Notes: generated by a model not told the origin, from the sequence alone. Shown: positions 17,315 to 28,628, numbered from the stretch's first letter. The stretch: 35,223 nt of DNA from Brevibacillus sp. (GCA_017656235.1 JACDOF010000020.1:1-35223), one strand, 5' to 3'. Program-made: numbers and translations.

Positions 17315-17332
17315 TTTCTATGTTTTTAGAAA
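17315..17332. promoter_or_regulatory. Probable activator-binding site UAS1
   Basis: Inverted repeat TTTCT-N8-AGAAA, starting 4 bp after the activator stop codon. It is the first of three sites with the same half-sites and spacing upstream of the sigma-54 promoter; the inner bases extend the symmetry (TTTCTA/TAGAAA). Confidence 0.6.
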
Positions 17333-17344
17333 AAGATGATACGC

Positions 17345-17362
17345 TTTCTACAAAGCTGGAAA
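17345..17362. promoter_or_regulatory. Probable activator-binding site UAS2
   Basis: TTTCT-N8-GGAAA, one base off the symmetric form. Its centre is 30 bp from UAS1. Confidence 0.5.
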
Positions 17363-17437
17363 CGGTGAAAACGCAGTGCAAGCCCCTAATTGTCAGGCAA
17401 TTATGACGAATCTTGCCCTCCTGGCGGCAGCGCACCA

Positions 17438-17455
17438 TTTCTAAAAAACAAGAAA
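17438..17455. promoter_or_regulatory. Probable activator-binding site UAS3
   Basis: TTTCT-N8-AGAAA, with its centre 93 bp from UAS2 and about 61 bp upstream of the -24 element. Confidence 0.5.
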
Positions 17456-17477
17456 GATCGGAGCGTATGCGATCGGA

Positions 17478-17502
17478 AAAACCTTGGCGTCCAAGGTTTT
17501 TT
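17478..17502 (+). terminator. Terminator between activator gene and sigma-54 promoter
   Basis: A 10-bp stem (AAAACCTTGG with CCAAGGTTTT), a 3-nt loop, then TT. It ends 5 bp before the -24 element and would stop read-through from the rpoN/activator genes into the operon. Confidence 0.8.
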
Positions 17503-17507
17503 CTGTT

Positions 17508-17523
17508 TGGCACACAATTTGCT
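17508..17523 (+). promoter_or_regulatory. Sigma-54 promoter (-24/-12)
   Basis: TGGCAC-ACAAT-TTGCT, an exact fit to TGGCACNNNNNTTGCW. It lies 66 bp before the transporter start and downstream of the activator gene. Confidence 0.93.
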
Positions 17524-17589
17524 CATTGCGAAGGGGTGTGACCCTATTTGGGGAACGTGGTTGATTCCGCATCTGCTGGGAGGGATATC

Positions 17590-18882
17590 ATGTTGGCGCT
17601 GTTAGGATTTTTAACGATTTTCTTCTTTTTGTTCTTGATCATGACAAAGCGGGTATCCGTCATAGTCGCACTGATTGCAGTCCCCATCGTCTTTGCACTG
17701 ATCGGGGGTTTCGGTCCCGGGATTGGCCAGATGATGCTGGACGGAGTCAAGGGGGTGGCGCCGACAGGTGTCATGCTGGCTTTTGCGATTCTCTATTTCG
17801 GCGTCATGAATGATGCCGGCATGTTTGATCCGGTCATTTCCAGGGTGTTGAAGCTGGTCAAAGGCGATCCGTTGAAAATTGTCGTCGGCACGGCCGTCAT
17901 CGCCATGTTGGCGCACTTGGACGGATCGGGCGCTTCCACGTTTCTGATTGTCATTCCCGCCCTGCTGCCCTTGTATGACCGCTTGGGAATGAGTCGTCTG
18001 GTTCTGGCCTGTGTGGTAGCTCTTGGTGCCGGTACGATGAATATCGTTCCCTGGGGCGGCCCGATGGCTCGAGCAGCCAGCGCTCTCAAACTGGATGTGA
18101 TGGATATTTTCGTGCCCATCGTACCGGCCATGATGATGGGGATCATCTGGGTGCTGGCCGTCGCCTATTGGTTGGGCAAAAAGGAACGGCAGCGGCTGGG
18201 CGTGACTGATCTGGTCTTTGACTACCATTCCGAGTTGACGGAGGAACAGCGGCAGCTGCGTCGGCCCAGGTTGTTCTGGTTTAATCTGCTGCTGACGTTT
18301 GTCACCATTGTCGCGCTGGTTGCCAACTGGCTGCCGCTGCCCATTGTATTCATGATTTCGCTGGTGGTTGCGCTGATTGTCAACTACCCGAACGTAAAAG
18401 AGCAGCAGGAGAGAATCAATGCGCAGGCACAGGGCGTGGTGCTGGTAGCGGCGATTATCTTTGCCGCCGGCATCTTTACCGGGATCCTCTCCGGTACCAA
18501 AATGATCGATGCGATGGCAGCCAGCCTGGTTCAACTGATCCCGCAAGAGTTGGGCGGGTACATACCGATTATCGTTGCCTTGACCAGCATGCCGCTCAGC
18601 CTGCTGTTCAATCCGGATGCGTATTACTTTGGTGTCTTGCCGGTGTTGAGTGAAGCGGCCTCCGCGTTTGGCGTCGCTCCGCTGGAAGTAGCCCGTGCTG
18701 CCGTCTTGGGTCAAATGACGACCGGTTTTCCCATTAGTCCGTTGACGGCTTCTACCTTTCTGTTGGTTGGTTTGGCCGGGGTAGAGCTGGGAGAACATCA
18801 GAAATTCACCTTTGGGTGGGCGTTTGGGACGACGATTGTCATGACAATCGCAGCTGTTATCGTGGGAGCCATTACACTATAA
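17590..18882 (+). CDS. CitMHS-family (citrate-metal type) transporter
   Basis: A 430-residue integral membrane protein with about 11-12 helices. The segments HLDGSGASTFLIVIPALLPLYD and GAGTMNIVPWGGPMARAAS are typical of the CitMHS family, which imports citrate or related carboxylates with a divalent metal ion and protons. The ATG at 17590 is chosen from the GGGAGGG site; upstream in-frame codons lack one and sit next to the promoter. It is the first gene of a sigma-54-dependent operon with the two AtuA-type genes, which suggests uptake of the carboxylate that the enzyme then processes. The substrate is not identifiable. Confidence 0.9.
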   Translation: MLALLGFLTIFFFLFLIMTKRVSVIVALIAVPIVFALIGGFGPGIGQMMLDGVKGVAPTGVMLAFAILYFGVMNDAGMFDPVISRVLKLVKGDPLKIVVGTAVIAMLAHLDGSGASTFLIVIPALLPLYDRLGMSRLVLACVVALGAGTMNIVPWGGPMARAASALKLDVMDIFVPIVPAMMMGIIWVLAVAYWLGKKERQRLGVTDLVFDYHSELTEEQRQLRRPRLFWFNLLLTFVTIVALVANWLPLPIVFMISLVVALIVNYPNVKEQQERINAQAQGVVLVAAIIFAAGIFTGILSGTKMIDAMAASLVQLIPQELGGYIPIIVALTSMPLSLLFNPDAYYFGVLPVLSEAASAFGVAPLEVARAAVLGQMTTGFPISPLTASTFLLVGLAGVELGEHQKFTFGWAFGTTIVMTIAAVIVGAITL

Positions 18883-18904
18883 ACAGGGAAAAGAGGTATC
18901 GTTG

Positions 18905-20224
18905 ATGCTGCGGATAGGATCAGGAGCTGGATTTTCCGGAGACCGGATAGAACCGGCTGTACTCCTCGCTGAGCGGGGGGGATTGGACTACCTCGTATTG
19001 GAATGCCTGGCTGAGCGAACGATTGCGCTGGCCCAAAAGAGAAAACGGCACAACCCGGATGAGGGATACGATCCGCTGCTGGTGCGGCGCATGACGCGTC
19101 TGCTGCCGGTTCTCAAGGAAAAGCGATTCCGGATCATCACCAATATGGGAGCAGCCAATCCGATCGCGGCGGCGGATCGGATCATCGAAATCGCCCGAGA
19201 GCTGAAGTGTCCGATTAAAGTGGCTGCAGTCACTGGAGACGAGGTAACCGATCAGATCGATCTGGAGGCAAAAGTTGTGGAAACAGGCAGACCCATTCGT
19301 ACCTATGCGCCCATCATCTCTGCCAACGCCTACATGGGAGCGGATGCGCTGCTGCCTGCGCTCGAAAGTGGTGCCGACATCATTGTGACCGGACGCGCAG
19401 CGGATCCATCCCTGTTTCTTGCGCCCATGATCTACCACTACCGGTGGGATGTGGATGACATGGACCGGATCGCTCAGGGAACGGTTGTCGGCCACCTTCT
19501 GGAGTGTGCCGGGCAGATATCAGGCGGATATTTTGCCGATCCCGGTGTCAAAGACGTGCCTGATCTGGCTGATCTGGGGTTCCCGTACGCCGACATCGAC
19601 GAGGATGGAAGGGCGACGATTGCCAAGCTGGAAGGAACAGGGGGCCTGATCACGTTGGCAACGGTAAAAGAACAGCTGCTTTATGAAGTAACGGACCCGA
19701 TGGCGTACCACACTCCGGACGTGATCGTCGATTTCAGTTCCGTTCGGTTACGCGAAGTCGCTCCCAACCGCATTGAAGTGTATGGAGCACGGGGAAGGTC
19801 AAAACCGCCGATGTTAAAGGTGAGCATCGGCTATCAGGCCGGATTCCTCGGCGAGGCGGAGATTTCCTATGCCGGCAGCAATGCCTTGGGGCGGGCGGAA
19901 CTGGCGGGAGAGATTATCCGGAAGCGATTGCAGGATGAGATAGGAGAGGTGCGGATCGACTGTATCGGCAGCACCTCCACGCATCGAAAGTCGTTCAACC
20001 CGCTTCTCGTCCCCTATGAAGTGCGGATGCGTGCTGCTGCCATGGCTGCGACGCCGGAGATGGCGGCACGGATTGGGGAAGAGGTGGAAGCGCTGTACAC
20101 GAACGGTCCGGCTGGTGGCGGTGGTGTGCGAAAAAGTGTGAATGAAGTAATCGGGATTGTCTCATCGATGATACCGCGGCGAAACGTGACCGCTCGGGTT
20201 ACCATTCGGGAGTTGATCATGTGA
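18905..20224 (+). CDS. AtuA-family protein (DUF1446), large part
   Basis: A 439-residue cytosolic protein of the AtuA/DUF1446 family, starting LRIGSGAGFSGDRIEP, with the conserved NMGAANP segment and the TGRAADPSLFLAPM segment. The family is named for acyclic terpene utilisation in Pseudomonas but is widespread beside carboxylate-catabolism genes; the reaction is not firmly established. Here the C-terminal ferredoxin-fold domain is encoded separately by the next gene, overlapping by 4 nt. GAGGT precedes the ATG, and a TTG immediately before it (18902) is also possible. Transcribed with the transporter from the sigma-54 promoter. Confidence 0.88.
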   Translation: MLRIGSGAGFSGDRIEPAVLLAERGGLDYLVLECLAERTIALAQKRKRHNPDEGYDPLLVRRMTRLLPVLKEKRFRIITNMGAANPIAAADRIIEIARELKCPIKVAAVTGDEVTDQIDLEAKVVETGRPIRTYAPIISANAYMGADALLPALESGADIIVTGRAADPSLFLAPMIYHYRWDVDDMDRIAQGTVVGHLLECAGQISGGYFADPGVKDVPDLADLGFPYADIDEDGRATIAKLEGTGGLITLATVKEQLLYEVTDPMAYHTPDVIVDFSSVRLREVAPNRIEVYGARGRSKPPMLKVSIGYQAGFLGEAEISYAGSNALGRAELAGEIIRKRLQDEIGEVRIDCIGSTSTHRKSFNPLLVPYEVRMRAAAMAATPEMAARIGEEVEALYTNGPAGGGGVRKSVNEVIGIVSSMIPRRNVTARVTIRELIM

Positions 20225-20532
20225 CGAAAAAGTTGTACGAGATAGCCCATTGTCGGGCTGGAGACAAAGGAGACACGCTTATCCTGTCACTCTTTCCATA
20301 CGATGAGCGGGACTTTTCGCTGCTTTGTGAAAAGGTAACCGCGGAAAAAGTGAAGCACCACATGCAGGGCATCGTGCGGGGAGAGGTGATTCGATACCTG
20401 CTCCCTAATGTTGCTGCTCTGCAGTTTGTCTGCCGGGAGGCTCTGCTGGGAGGAGTGACCACGTCGCTTGCCCTTGATACGCATGGAAAAAGCCTTAGTT
20501 ATGCCTTGTTGGAAATGGAGATTGATACGTGA
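20221..20532 (+). CDS. AtuA-like C-terminal domain protein, small part
   Basis: A 103-residue protein that corresponds to the C-terminal domain of longer AtuA proteins. The signature HCRAGDKGDT (near 10-19) is the conserved (A/C)RSGDKGD-type motif. The GTG start overlaps the large-subunit stop (GTGA), so the two are translationally coupled and probably form one enzyme. It is the last gene of the operon. Confidence 0.85.
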   Translation: MTKKLYEIAHCRAGDKGDTLILSLFPYDERDFSLLCEKVTAEKVKHHMQGIVRGEVIRYLLPNVAALQFVCREALLGGVTTSLALDTHGKSLSYALLEMEIDT

Positions 20533-20542
20533 GCCCCAATGT

Positions 20543-20568
20543 GGCTGTCCCCACAACAGGGGGCAGCC
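20543..20568 (+). terminator. Hairpin after the AtuA operon, weak terminator
   Basis: A 10-bp stem (20543-20552 with 20559-20568, one G-T pair) and a 6-nt loop, but only TATT follows. Its position between the operon and the cggR promoter suggests partial termination. Confidence 0.45.
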
Positions 20569-20570
20569 TA

Positions 20571-20599
20571 TTGCCTGCCAAAGGTGACTGTGCTAAAGT
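20571..20599 (+). promoter_or_regulatory. Promoter of the cggR-glycolysis operon
   Basis: TTGCCT (20571-20576), a 17-bp spacer and TAAAGT (20594-20599) with a TGC extended -10. It lies about 36 bp before the CggR operator, so bound repressor would block elongation as in B. subtilis. Confidence 0.55.
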
Positions 20600-20634
20600 A
20601 TGAGGTGAAAGTTGTCGCATTTTTTTGTTGTTTG

Positions 20635-20670
20635 CGGGACAAAAAAAGTATAACCGGGACAAAAAATGTC
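20635..20670 (+). promoter_or_regulatory. CggR operator
   Basis: Two CGGGAC boxes (20635-20640 and 20655-20660), 20 bp apart. The right unit is a full CGGGAC-N6-TGTC; the left unit has AGTA where TGTC is expected. The layout matches the B. subtilis CggR operator (two CGGGAC-N6-TGTC units with N4 between), with a degenerate left half. Confidence 0.85.
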
Positions 20671-20697
20671 CATACTCCTTTGAGAAGGAGGGGTGAT

Positions 20698-21735
20698 ATG
20701 CGCAGGTTGATTGAAGTGCAGCAAAAACTGCTGCCCGACCTGGTCGACGTGATGAGAAAACGGTACACACTGCTCCAGTCCGTCTACCATCTGCAGCCAA
20801 TCGGGCGGCGGGCTCTGGCCCAGGCCCTGATGACCACGGAACGCATTTTGCGGGCGGAAGTGGATCTGTTGAAAGAGTCGGGACTCCTTCAGGTGTCGCC
20901 GATGGGGATGAGCTGTACGATTGAGGGGCTGCGCGTGCTGGAACAGCTGGAACCGATGGTCGATGAGTTGTTCGGACTGTCCGAGCTGGCGCAAAAACTG
21001 AAGCAGCGGCTCGGCGTGCGGGACGTCATCGTGGTGCAAGGTGATGCCGACAGCTCGGAATGGGTCAAGCGAGAGCTGGGCCGGGTCGGGGCAAGACTTC
21101 TCAAACAACATGTGCGCGAAGGCGATGTCGTTGCCGTCACAGGTGGTTCGACGATCGCCAGCGTGGCTGATCACCTGTCGCCTGCTCCTCCGTTTCGGGC
21201 CGTTCAGTTCATTCCGGCGCGTGGAGGCCTGGGTGAAAAGGTGGAACTTCAGGCCAATACCCTGGCCTCGCAAATGGCGATGAAGTCTGGCGGGCAGTAC
21301 CGCCTGCTGCACGTGCCGGATCGGCTCAGCCAGGACGCCTACCAATCGCTCATGAGCGATCCGCAAATTGGCGAAGTGCTCGACCTGCTGCGGTCGGCCA
21401 GGATCGTGATTCACGGCATTGGCGATGCGCTGACAATGGCCAGGCGTCGCAAGTATACCGATGCTGAGCTGGCCGAACTGATACAGGCGGGAGCGGTATC
21501 GGAGGCGTTTGGCTACTATTTTGACGAGTCCGGAGAGATCGTCCACCGCATTCCCTCGCTCGGGCTGCAGCTTTCTGATGTAAAACAGGCGGAAGTGGTC
21601 TTGTCAATCGCCGGCGGCCACAGCAAAGCCAAAGCCATTCTCTCGTTCAGCAAGCAGATCAAGGACAACACCCTGATTACCGATGAGGGGGCGGCCCGAG
21701 CGATTTTGTCGGAAGACGGGTTGGAAGGCGGCTGA
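20698..21735 (+). CDS. cggR: Central glycolytic genes regulator CggR
   Basis: A 345-residue SorC/DeoR-type repressor. The N-terminal winged helix (about 35-75) contains ALMTTERILRAEVDLLKESGLL. The C-terminal sugar-phosphate-binding domain has GGSTIASVADHL, the effector phosphate region. CggR represses the gapA operon, and fructose-1,6-bisphosphate releases it. AGGAGGGG at 4 nt before the ATG at 20698 sets the start. It is the first gene of its own operon and lies just behind its operator. Confidence 0.96.
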   Translation: MRRLIEVQQKLLPDLVDVMRKRYTLLQSVYHLQPIGRRALAQALMTTERILRAEVDLLKESGLLQVSPMGMSCTIEGLRVLEQLEPMVDELFGLSELAQKLKQRLGVRDVIVVQGDADSSEWVKRELGRVGARLLKQHVREGDVVAVTGGSTIASVADHLSPAPPFRAVQFIPARGGLGEKVELQANTLASQMAMKSGGQYRLLHVPDRLSQDAYQSLMSDPQIGEVLDLLRSARIVIHGIGDALTMARRRKYTDAELAELIQAGAVSEAFGYYFDESGEIVHRIPSLGLQLSDVKQAEVVLSIAGGHSKAKAILSFSKQIKDNTLITDEGAARAILSEDGLEGG

Positions 21736-21951
21736 TTCCACCTGACCTTTGGAAAACGGACAGCTCCTTCGTGTCCGGCTTGGGCGCAAGATGCTGCCTG
21801 AAGCATAATCGCGCAAGGAACATGTTCTTGATGGACGTTTTCGTTGGAATTGGAAACGGAATACTAGACAAAGCGTGTTTGCACAAGCGCTGTTCAACAT
21901 GCAAGTTTCCGCTGTCACAGGCGGTACTATAGAAACCACACAGGAGGTTGA

Positions 21952-22962
<1,011 letters not shown>

Positions 22963-22992
22963 ACCGTACAATAGAAGCGTTGTGAGCGATTC

Positions 22993-23024
22993 AAGGGAGA
23001 GCTGACACTACTCTCCCTTTTCCC
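22993..23024 (+). terminator. Hairpin between gapA and pgk, partial terminator
   Basis: Perfect 9-bp stem (AAGGGAGAG 22993-23001 with CTCTCCCTT 23011-23019) followed by a broken T run. It may lower downstream transcription and leave gapA mRNA the most abundant. Confidence 0.6.
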
Positions 23025-23077
23025 TTAGATATCGTTCAAAAAGCCGAGGAGCAGTCTGGTAGGAGGAGGACCTGTCA

Positions 23078-24265
23078 GTGAACAAAAAGTCGATTCGCGA
23101 TGTTGAACTTGCCGGTCGGCGCGTCTTTTGCCGCGTCGATTTTAACGTGCCGATGCAGGAGGGGCGGATTACGGACGATACGCGGATTCGCGCGGCGCTG
23201 CCGACAATTCGGTACCTGATGGAACAGGGGGCCAAAGTGATTCTGGCCAGTCACTTCGGCCGTCCGAAAGGAAAAGTAGTCGAGGAGATGCGGCTTACGG
23301 CTGTAGGTCAGCATCTGAGCGATCTGCTGGGTACACCGGTCCGGAAACTGGATGATTGCATCGGGCCTGACGTAGAAGCTGCTGTGAATGCGATGAAGCC
23401 GGGAGAAGTGATCCTGCTCGAGAACGTGCGCTTTCATCCCGGTGAAGAGAAGAACGACCCCGAATTGGCGCAGGCGTTTGCCAGGTTGGCTGATCTGTTT
23501 GTCAACGATGCCTTTGGCACCGCGCACCGCGCCCATGCTTCCACCGCAGGGATCGCCGCTTACGTGCCTGCCGTTGCCGGCTTTTTAATGGAAAAGGAAA
23601 TCCAGTTTCTCGGCGGAGCCTTGAACAATCCGGATCGGCCGTTTACGGCGATCATCGGCGGAGCCAAGGTCAAGGACAAGATTGCCGTCATTGAAAACCT
23701 GCTGACCAAGGTAGACACCCTGTTGATCGGCGGGGGGATGGCCAACACGTTCCTCAAGGCCCAAGGCCAGGAAGTAGGGGCGTCTTTGCACGAAGAGGAC
23801 AAACTGGAGCTGGCTCGTTCGCTGACCAAGAAAGCTGAACAGCGCGGCGTCAACCTGCTGATGCCCATCGACGTCATTGTGGCCGATCGCTTTGCTGCTG
23901 ACGCCGCAAAACAGGTGGTTCCGGTAAATCAGATTCCGGATGGCTGGATGGCGCTGGATATCGGCCCGCAAACGGTCGCCGCCTTCCGCGAGGCGATTGC
24001 TTCATCCCGAACTGTGGTCTGGAATGGGCCGATGGGCGTGTTTGAACTAAAGCCGTTTGCCGAAGGGACGATTGGCGTGGCCCGCGCGATGGCTGAATGC
24101 AGCGGAACGACCATCATCGGCGGCGGTGATTCGGTGGCAGCGGTCGAGCAAGCCGGCGTGGCCGCGCAGATGACGCACATCTCGACCGGGGGCGGAGCTT
24201 CGCTGGAGTTTATGGAAGGAAAAGAACTTCCTGGTGTCACTGCACTGGCGGATAAGGAGTCGTAG
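23078..24265 (+). CDS. pgk: Phosphoglycerate kinase
   Basis: A 395-residue two-domain kinase that makes ATP from 1,3-bisphosphoglycerate. The N-terminal signature [19 protein letters not shown] and substrate-binding HFGRPKG are present. The C-terminal nucleotide site contains the [13 protein letters not shown] segment. The GTG start is supported by AGGAGGAGG. Length is normal. Confidence 0.98.
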   Translation: MNKKSIRDVELAGRRVFCRVDFNVPMQEGRITDDTRIRAALPTIRYLMEQGAKVILASHFGRPKGKVVEEMRLTAVGQHLSDLLGTPVRKLDDCIGPDVEAAVNAMKPGEVILLENVRFHPGEEKNDPELAQAFARLADLFVNDAFGTAHRAHASTAGIAAYVPAVAGFLMEKEIQFLGGALNNPDRPFTAIIGGAKVKDKIAVIENLLTKVDTLLIGGGMANTFLKAQGQEVGASLHEEDKLELARSLTKKAEQRGVNLLMPIDVIVADRFAADAAKQVVPVNQIPDGWMALDIGPQTVAAFREAIASSRTVVWNGPMGVFELKPFAEGTIGVARAMAECSGTTIIGGGDSVAAVEQAGVAAQMTHISTGGGASLEFMEGKELPGVTALADKES

Positions 24266-24341
24266 CTGCCGGCGGCGGGGGAGCTTTGTACCGGGTTTGA
24301 CCAGAGTGAAAGAGAGAACAAGGATCAGGAGGTTGGTCACG

Positions 24342-25106
24342 ATGAGAACTCCGATACTGGCAGGGAACTGGAAGATGCATAAAACGATTGCGGAAGCGGC
24401 TGATTTTGCAGCACAACTGCCGGCGGAAGACCCGGCACCAGGCGTGGAGAAAGTCATCTGCGCTCCTTTTACGGCACTTGCCTTCCTGGCTGAAAAATTG
24501 CGCGATACCCCGTACCGTTTGGGGGCACAAAACATGCACCATGAGGAGCAGGGCGCGTACACCGGTGAAATCAGCCCGCTGATGTTAAAAGAGCTGGGGG
24601 TCCAGTACGTGATCATCGGCCATTCGGAGCGGCGCCAGTACTTTAACGAGACGGACGATGCGGTCAACCGCAAGGTAAAAGCGGCACTGGCCCACGGCTT
24701 AAAACCGATTGTCTGTGTGGGCGAATCGCTCGCCGAACGGGAAGAGGGCCGAACGGAAGAAATTGTGCGCCGTCAGACGGAAGCGGTTCTCGAGGGAATC
24801 ACGGAAACAGAGGCGAAAGAGATCGTGATCGCTTACGAACCCGTTTGGGCGATTGGTACCGGCAGGTCATCCACTGCGGAAGACGCCAATCAAACGATTG
24901 GCCAGATTCGCCGGGTCATTGCCGGGAAAGTCGGGGAGACGGCGGCTCAATCCATTCGCATCCAGTACGGCGGCAGCGTCAAGCCGGACAACATCGCCAG
25001 CTTTATGGCGTACCCGGACATTGACGGTGCCCTCGTCGGCGGTGCCAGCCTGACGGCAGACAGCTACTTGTCTCTCGTGCAGGGCGCGACGGCGGTGGGG
25101 AGGTAA
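24342..25106 (+). CDS. tpiA: Triosephosphate isomerase
   Basis: A 254-residue TIM barrel that interconverts dihydroxyacetone phosphate and glyceraldehyde-3-phosphate. Visible catalytic features are GNWKMHK (8-14), the electrophilic His in IGHSERR and the catalytic Glu in [11 protein letters not shown], plus the phosphate-binding [10 protein letters not shown]. The start at 24342 is set by AGGAGG and the family N terminus; the open frame extends upstream without a site. Confidence 0.98.
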   Translation: MRTPILAGNWKMHKTIAEAADFAAQLPAEDPAPGVEKVICAPFTALAFLAEKLRDTPYRLGAQNMHHEEQGAYTGEISPLMLKELGVQYVIIGHSERRQYFNETDDAVNRKVKAALAHGLKPIVCVGESLAEREEGRTEEIVRRQTEAVLEGITETEAKEIVIAYEPVWAIGTGRSSTAEDANQTIGQIRRVIAGKVGETAAQSIRIQYGGSVKPDNIASFMAYPDIDGALVGGASLTADSYLSLVQGATAVGR

Positions 25107-25111
25107 CGAGT

Positions 25112-26659
25112 ATGGCAAACCGACCAAGACCTGTCGCATTGATCATCCTGGATGGCTTTGCCCTGCGAGAGGAGACGTACGGCAACGCTGTCGCGCAGGC
25201 GAGAAAACCAAATTTCGACCGCTATTGGAACCAATACCCGCACGCCACGCTGCAGGCGAGCGGTCTGGCCGTCGGACTGCCGGAGGGACAGATGGGCAAC
25301 TCCGAAGTAGGCCACCTGAATATTGGGGCGGGGCGAATTGTCTATCAGGATTTGACTCGCGTCAGCAAAGCGATTGAAGAAGGCAGCTTTTTTGAGAACG
25401 AAACCCTGCTTGCGGCTGTCCGGCATGCCAAACAGAAAGGAAAGAAGCTTCATTTGTTTGGCCTGCTCTCCGACGGCGGGGTACACAGCCACATTGAACA
25501 CCTTTACGCCCTGTTGGAATTGGCCAGGCGCGAAGGACTGCAAGAGGTCTATATCCACGGTTTTCTGGACGGTCGCGATGTGGCGCCGGACAGTGCAATA
25601 CACTACATCGAACAGCTGCAGGAGAAAATCAGGGAGATCGGCGTCGGCAGAATGGCCACTGTGCAGGGGCGCTACTACGCGATGGACCGCGACAAACGCT
25701 GGGAGAGAATCGAAAAGGCTTACCGGGCCATGGTCTACGGTGATGCGCCGCACTATACCGACCCGATCGCGGCGGTCAAGGAATCGTACAAGAAATCCGT
25801 GATGGACGAATTCGTCATGCCCACCGTAATCGTCGATGAAGCGGGACAGCCGATCGGCAAAGTGGAGAGCGAGGATGCGGTGATTTTCTTCAACTTCCGT
25901 CCGGATCGCGCCATCCAGATTTCCCAGGCGTTTACCAATGAAGATTTTCGCGGGTTTGACCGGGGAGAGAATCGTCCGCGCAGCCTGTTTTTCGTCTGCC
26001 TGACACACTTTTCCGAGACGGTCGACGGCTATGTCGCCTATAAACCGACCAATCTGGACAATACCCTGGGCGAAGTGCTGGCCCAGCAGGGTTTAAGCCA
26101 GCTGCGCATCGCCGAGACGGAAAAATATCCGCATGTCACCTTTTTCTTCAGCGGCGGGCGGGAGCAGGAGTTTCCCGGTGAAAAGCGGATTCTGATCCCG
26201 TCGCCCAAAGTGGCAACCTACGACTTGAAGCCGGAGATGAGCGCCCCGGAAGTGACCGATGCTGTCGTCGCCGAGATTGAAGCAGAGCGCTTTGACGTGA
26301 TCATCCTCAACTTCGCCAACTGCGACATGGTCGGCCACTCCGGAAAGATGGAACCGACGATCCAGGCCGTAGAAGCAGTGGATGCCTGTCTGGGACGGGT
26401 GGTCGACGCCGTGCTGAGCAAAGGCGGAGTGGCGGTCATCACGGCTGATCACGGCAATGCGGATCTGATGCTGGACGATGAGGGACGACCGGTCACCTCC
26501 CACAGCACCTACCCGGTTCCGGTAATCGTGACCAAGGAAGGCATCACGCTGCGGGAAGACGGCATTCTGGCCGACCTTTCGCCGACGGTGCTGGATTTGC
26601 TGCAGGTAGCCCAACCGTCGGAAATGACGGGTACTTCGCTGATCAAGAAGCAGTCATGA
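25112..26659 (+). CDS. gpmI: 2,3-bisphosphoglycerate-independent phosphoglycerate mutase
   Basis: A 515-residue manganese-dependent mutase of the alkaline phosphatase superfamily that converts 3- to 2-phosphoglycerate. The metal-binding LIILDGFAL is near residues 10-18, and the phosphorylated serine lies in [12 protein letters not shown] (S64). The C-terminal metal ligands include ITADHGNAD. It begins 5 bp after tpiA with GGGGAGG as its site. This manganese enzyme is the usual form in spore formers, where its pH sensitivity contributes to 3-phosphoglycerate storage in spores. Confidence 0.98.
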   Translation: MANRPRPVALIILDGFALREETYGNAVAQARKPNFDRYWNQYPHATLQASGLAVGLPEGQMGNSEVGHLNIGAGRIVYQDLTRVSKAIEEGSFFENETLLAAVRHAKQKGKKLHLFGLLSDGGVHSHIEHLYALLELARREGLQEVYIHGFLDGRDVAPDSAIHYIEQLQEKIREIGVGRMATVQGRYYAMDRDKRWERIEKAYRAMVYGDAPHYTDPIAAVKESYKKSVMDEFVMPTVIVDEAGQPIGKVESEDAVIFFNFRPDRAIQISQAFTNEDFRGFDRGENRPRSLFFVCLTHFSETVDGYVAYKPTNLDNTLGEVLAQQGLSQLRIAETEKYPHVTFFFSGGREQEFPGEKRILIPSPKVATYDLKPEMSAPEVTDAVVAEIEAERFDVIILNFANCDMVGHSGKMEPTIQAVEAVDACLGRVVDAVLSKGGVAVITADHGNADLMLDDEGRPVTSHSTYPVPVIVTKEGITLREDGILADLSPTVLDLLQVAQPSEMTGTSLIKKQS

Positions 26660-26683
26660 CCAAACTCATGGTCTTGAAGATAA

Positions 26684-27997
<1,314 letters not shown>

Positions 27998-28005
27998 GAC
28001 AAACA

Positions 28006-28039
28006 AGGGCGCCGCGCGTTTCCGGCGCCCTCGTTTTTT
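28006..28039 (+). terminator. Terminator of the glycolytic operon
   Basis: GGGCGCC (28007-28013) pairs with GGCGCCC (28024-28030), plus an outer A-T pair, followed by TCGTTTTTT. Confidence 0.92.
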
Positions 28040-28044
28040 CGCCA

Positions 28045-28078
28045 AACGAAAAAAGCCCCTTGCCGGAGCTTTTCGTTT
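28045..28078 (-). terminator. Terminator of the cytochrome c gene
   Basis: An imperfect inverted repeat (AAACGAAAAAAGCCCC with GGAGCTTTTCGTTT). Read on the minus strand it gives a hairpin followed by T residues. It lies back to back with the eno terminator. Confidence 0.65.
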
Positions 28079-28084
28079 CCGTCC

Positions 28085-28480
28085 TTATTTCTTTTCTGCA
28101 AGCCACTTTGCCAGTGCTTCTGCTTCCGGAGCGCTGACCAATCCGCCTGGCATCGCCGGAGGCTTCCCGTTTTTGATGATGTCGGCAATCTGCTTCTCGT
28201 CGTACTTGCTGCCAATGTTCGCCAGGGCCGGTCCCATGCCGCCTTCCAGGTTTTGGCCGTGACAGGACATGCAGTTGGCCTGGAAGACACTTTCCGGATT
28301 TATCTCAGCCTGCCCGCCATCCGCCATTTCCTGCTCTTTGGGGATGACGAGGGAAGCGACAAGCGCGATCACGAATACAAGAAACAAAACGCCGAACGAA
28401 GTAAAAAAGGCCTTCGCGGAATCGACGACGTCATTTTGCTGCGTATCTTTTTGATTCTTCTCTTTCCTGGAATCAGCCAT
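28085..28480 (-). CDS. Membrane-anchored c-type cytochrome (c550/c551 type)
   Basis: A 131-residue protein. A charged N-terminal tail is followed by one membrane helix (about 27-47) and an outward-facing haem domain. The haem motif is CMSCHG (near 70-75), and the distal methionine is in PPAMPGG. It is a small electron carrier of the CccA/CccB kind for the respiratory chain. AGGAGG precedes the ATG. It is convergent with eno and divergent from secG. Which of cccA or cccB it corresponds to is not clear, so no symbol is given. Confidence 0.9.
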   Translation of the reverse strand: MADSRKEKNQKDTQQNDVVDSAKAFFTSFGVLFLVFVIALVASLVIPKEQEMADGGQAEINPESVFQANCMSCHGQNLEGGMGPALANIGSKYDEKQIADIIKNGKPPAMPGGLVSAPEAEALAKWLAEKK

Positions 28481-28502
28481 CAGATAAAGACCTCCTAGCA
28501 GA

Positions 28503-28532
28503 ATGTTACACTACAGTGCAATTTTACGGCAA
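28503..28532 (-). promoter_or_regulatory. Possible promoter of the cytochrome c gene
   Basis: On the minus strand, TTGCCG (complement of 28527-28532), an 18-bp spacer and TAACAT (complement of 28503-28508), close to the start. Confidence 0.35.
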
Positions 28533-28595
28533 AATCATGACACATGCAAGGCAAGCCCAAAACCGACAAAGAAAGTACACATTTTTTCCTCTCGG

Positions 28596-28628
28596 GTTCC
28601 TGTTTATCAAGTGATTTGTAACAGGAAC
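28596..28628. repeat. Perfect inverted repeat between cytochrome c and secG
   Basis: GTTCCTGTT (28596-28604) and AACAGGAAC (28620-28628), 9 bp with a 15-nt loop and no T run on either side, so not a normal terminator. It lies between the two divergent promoters and could be an operator. Confidence 0.4.

Noticed and set aside
17356-17370. cre-like sequence overlapping UAS2
   Set aside because: Two mismatches to the CcpA consensus and full overlap with a better-supported inverted repeat.
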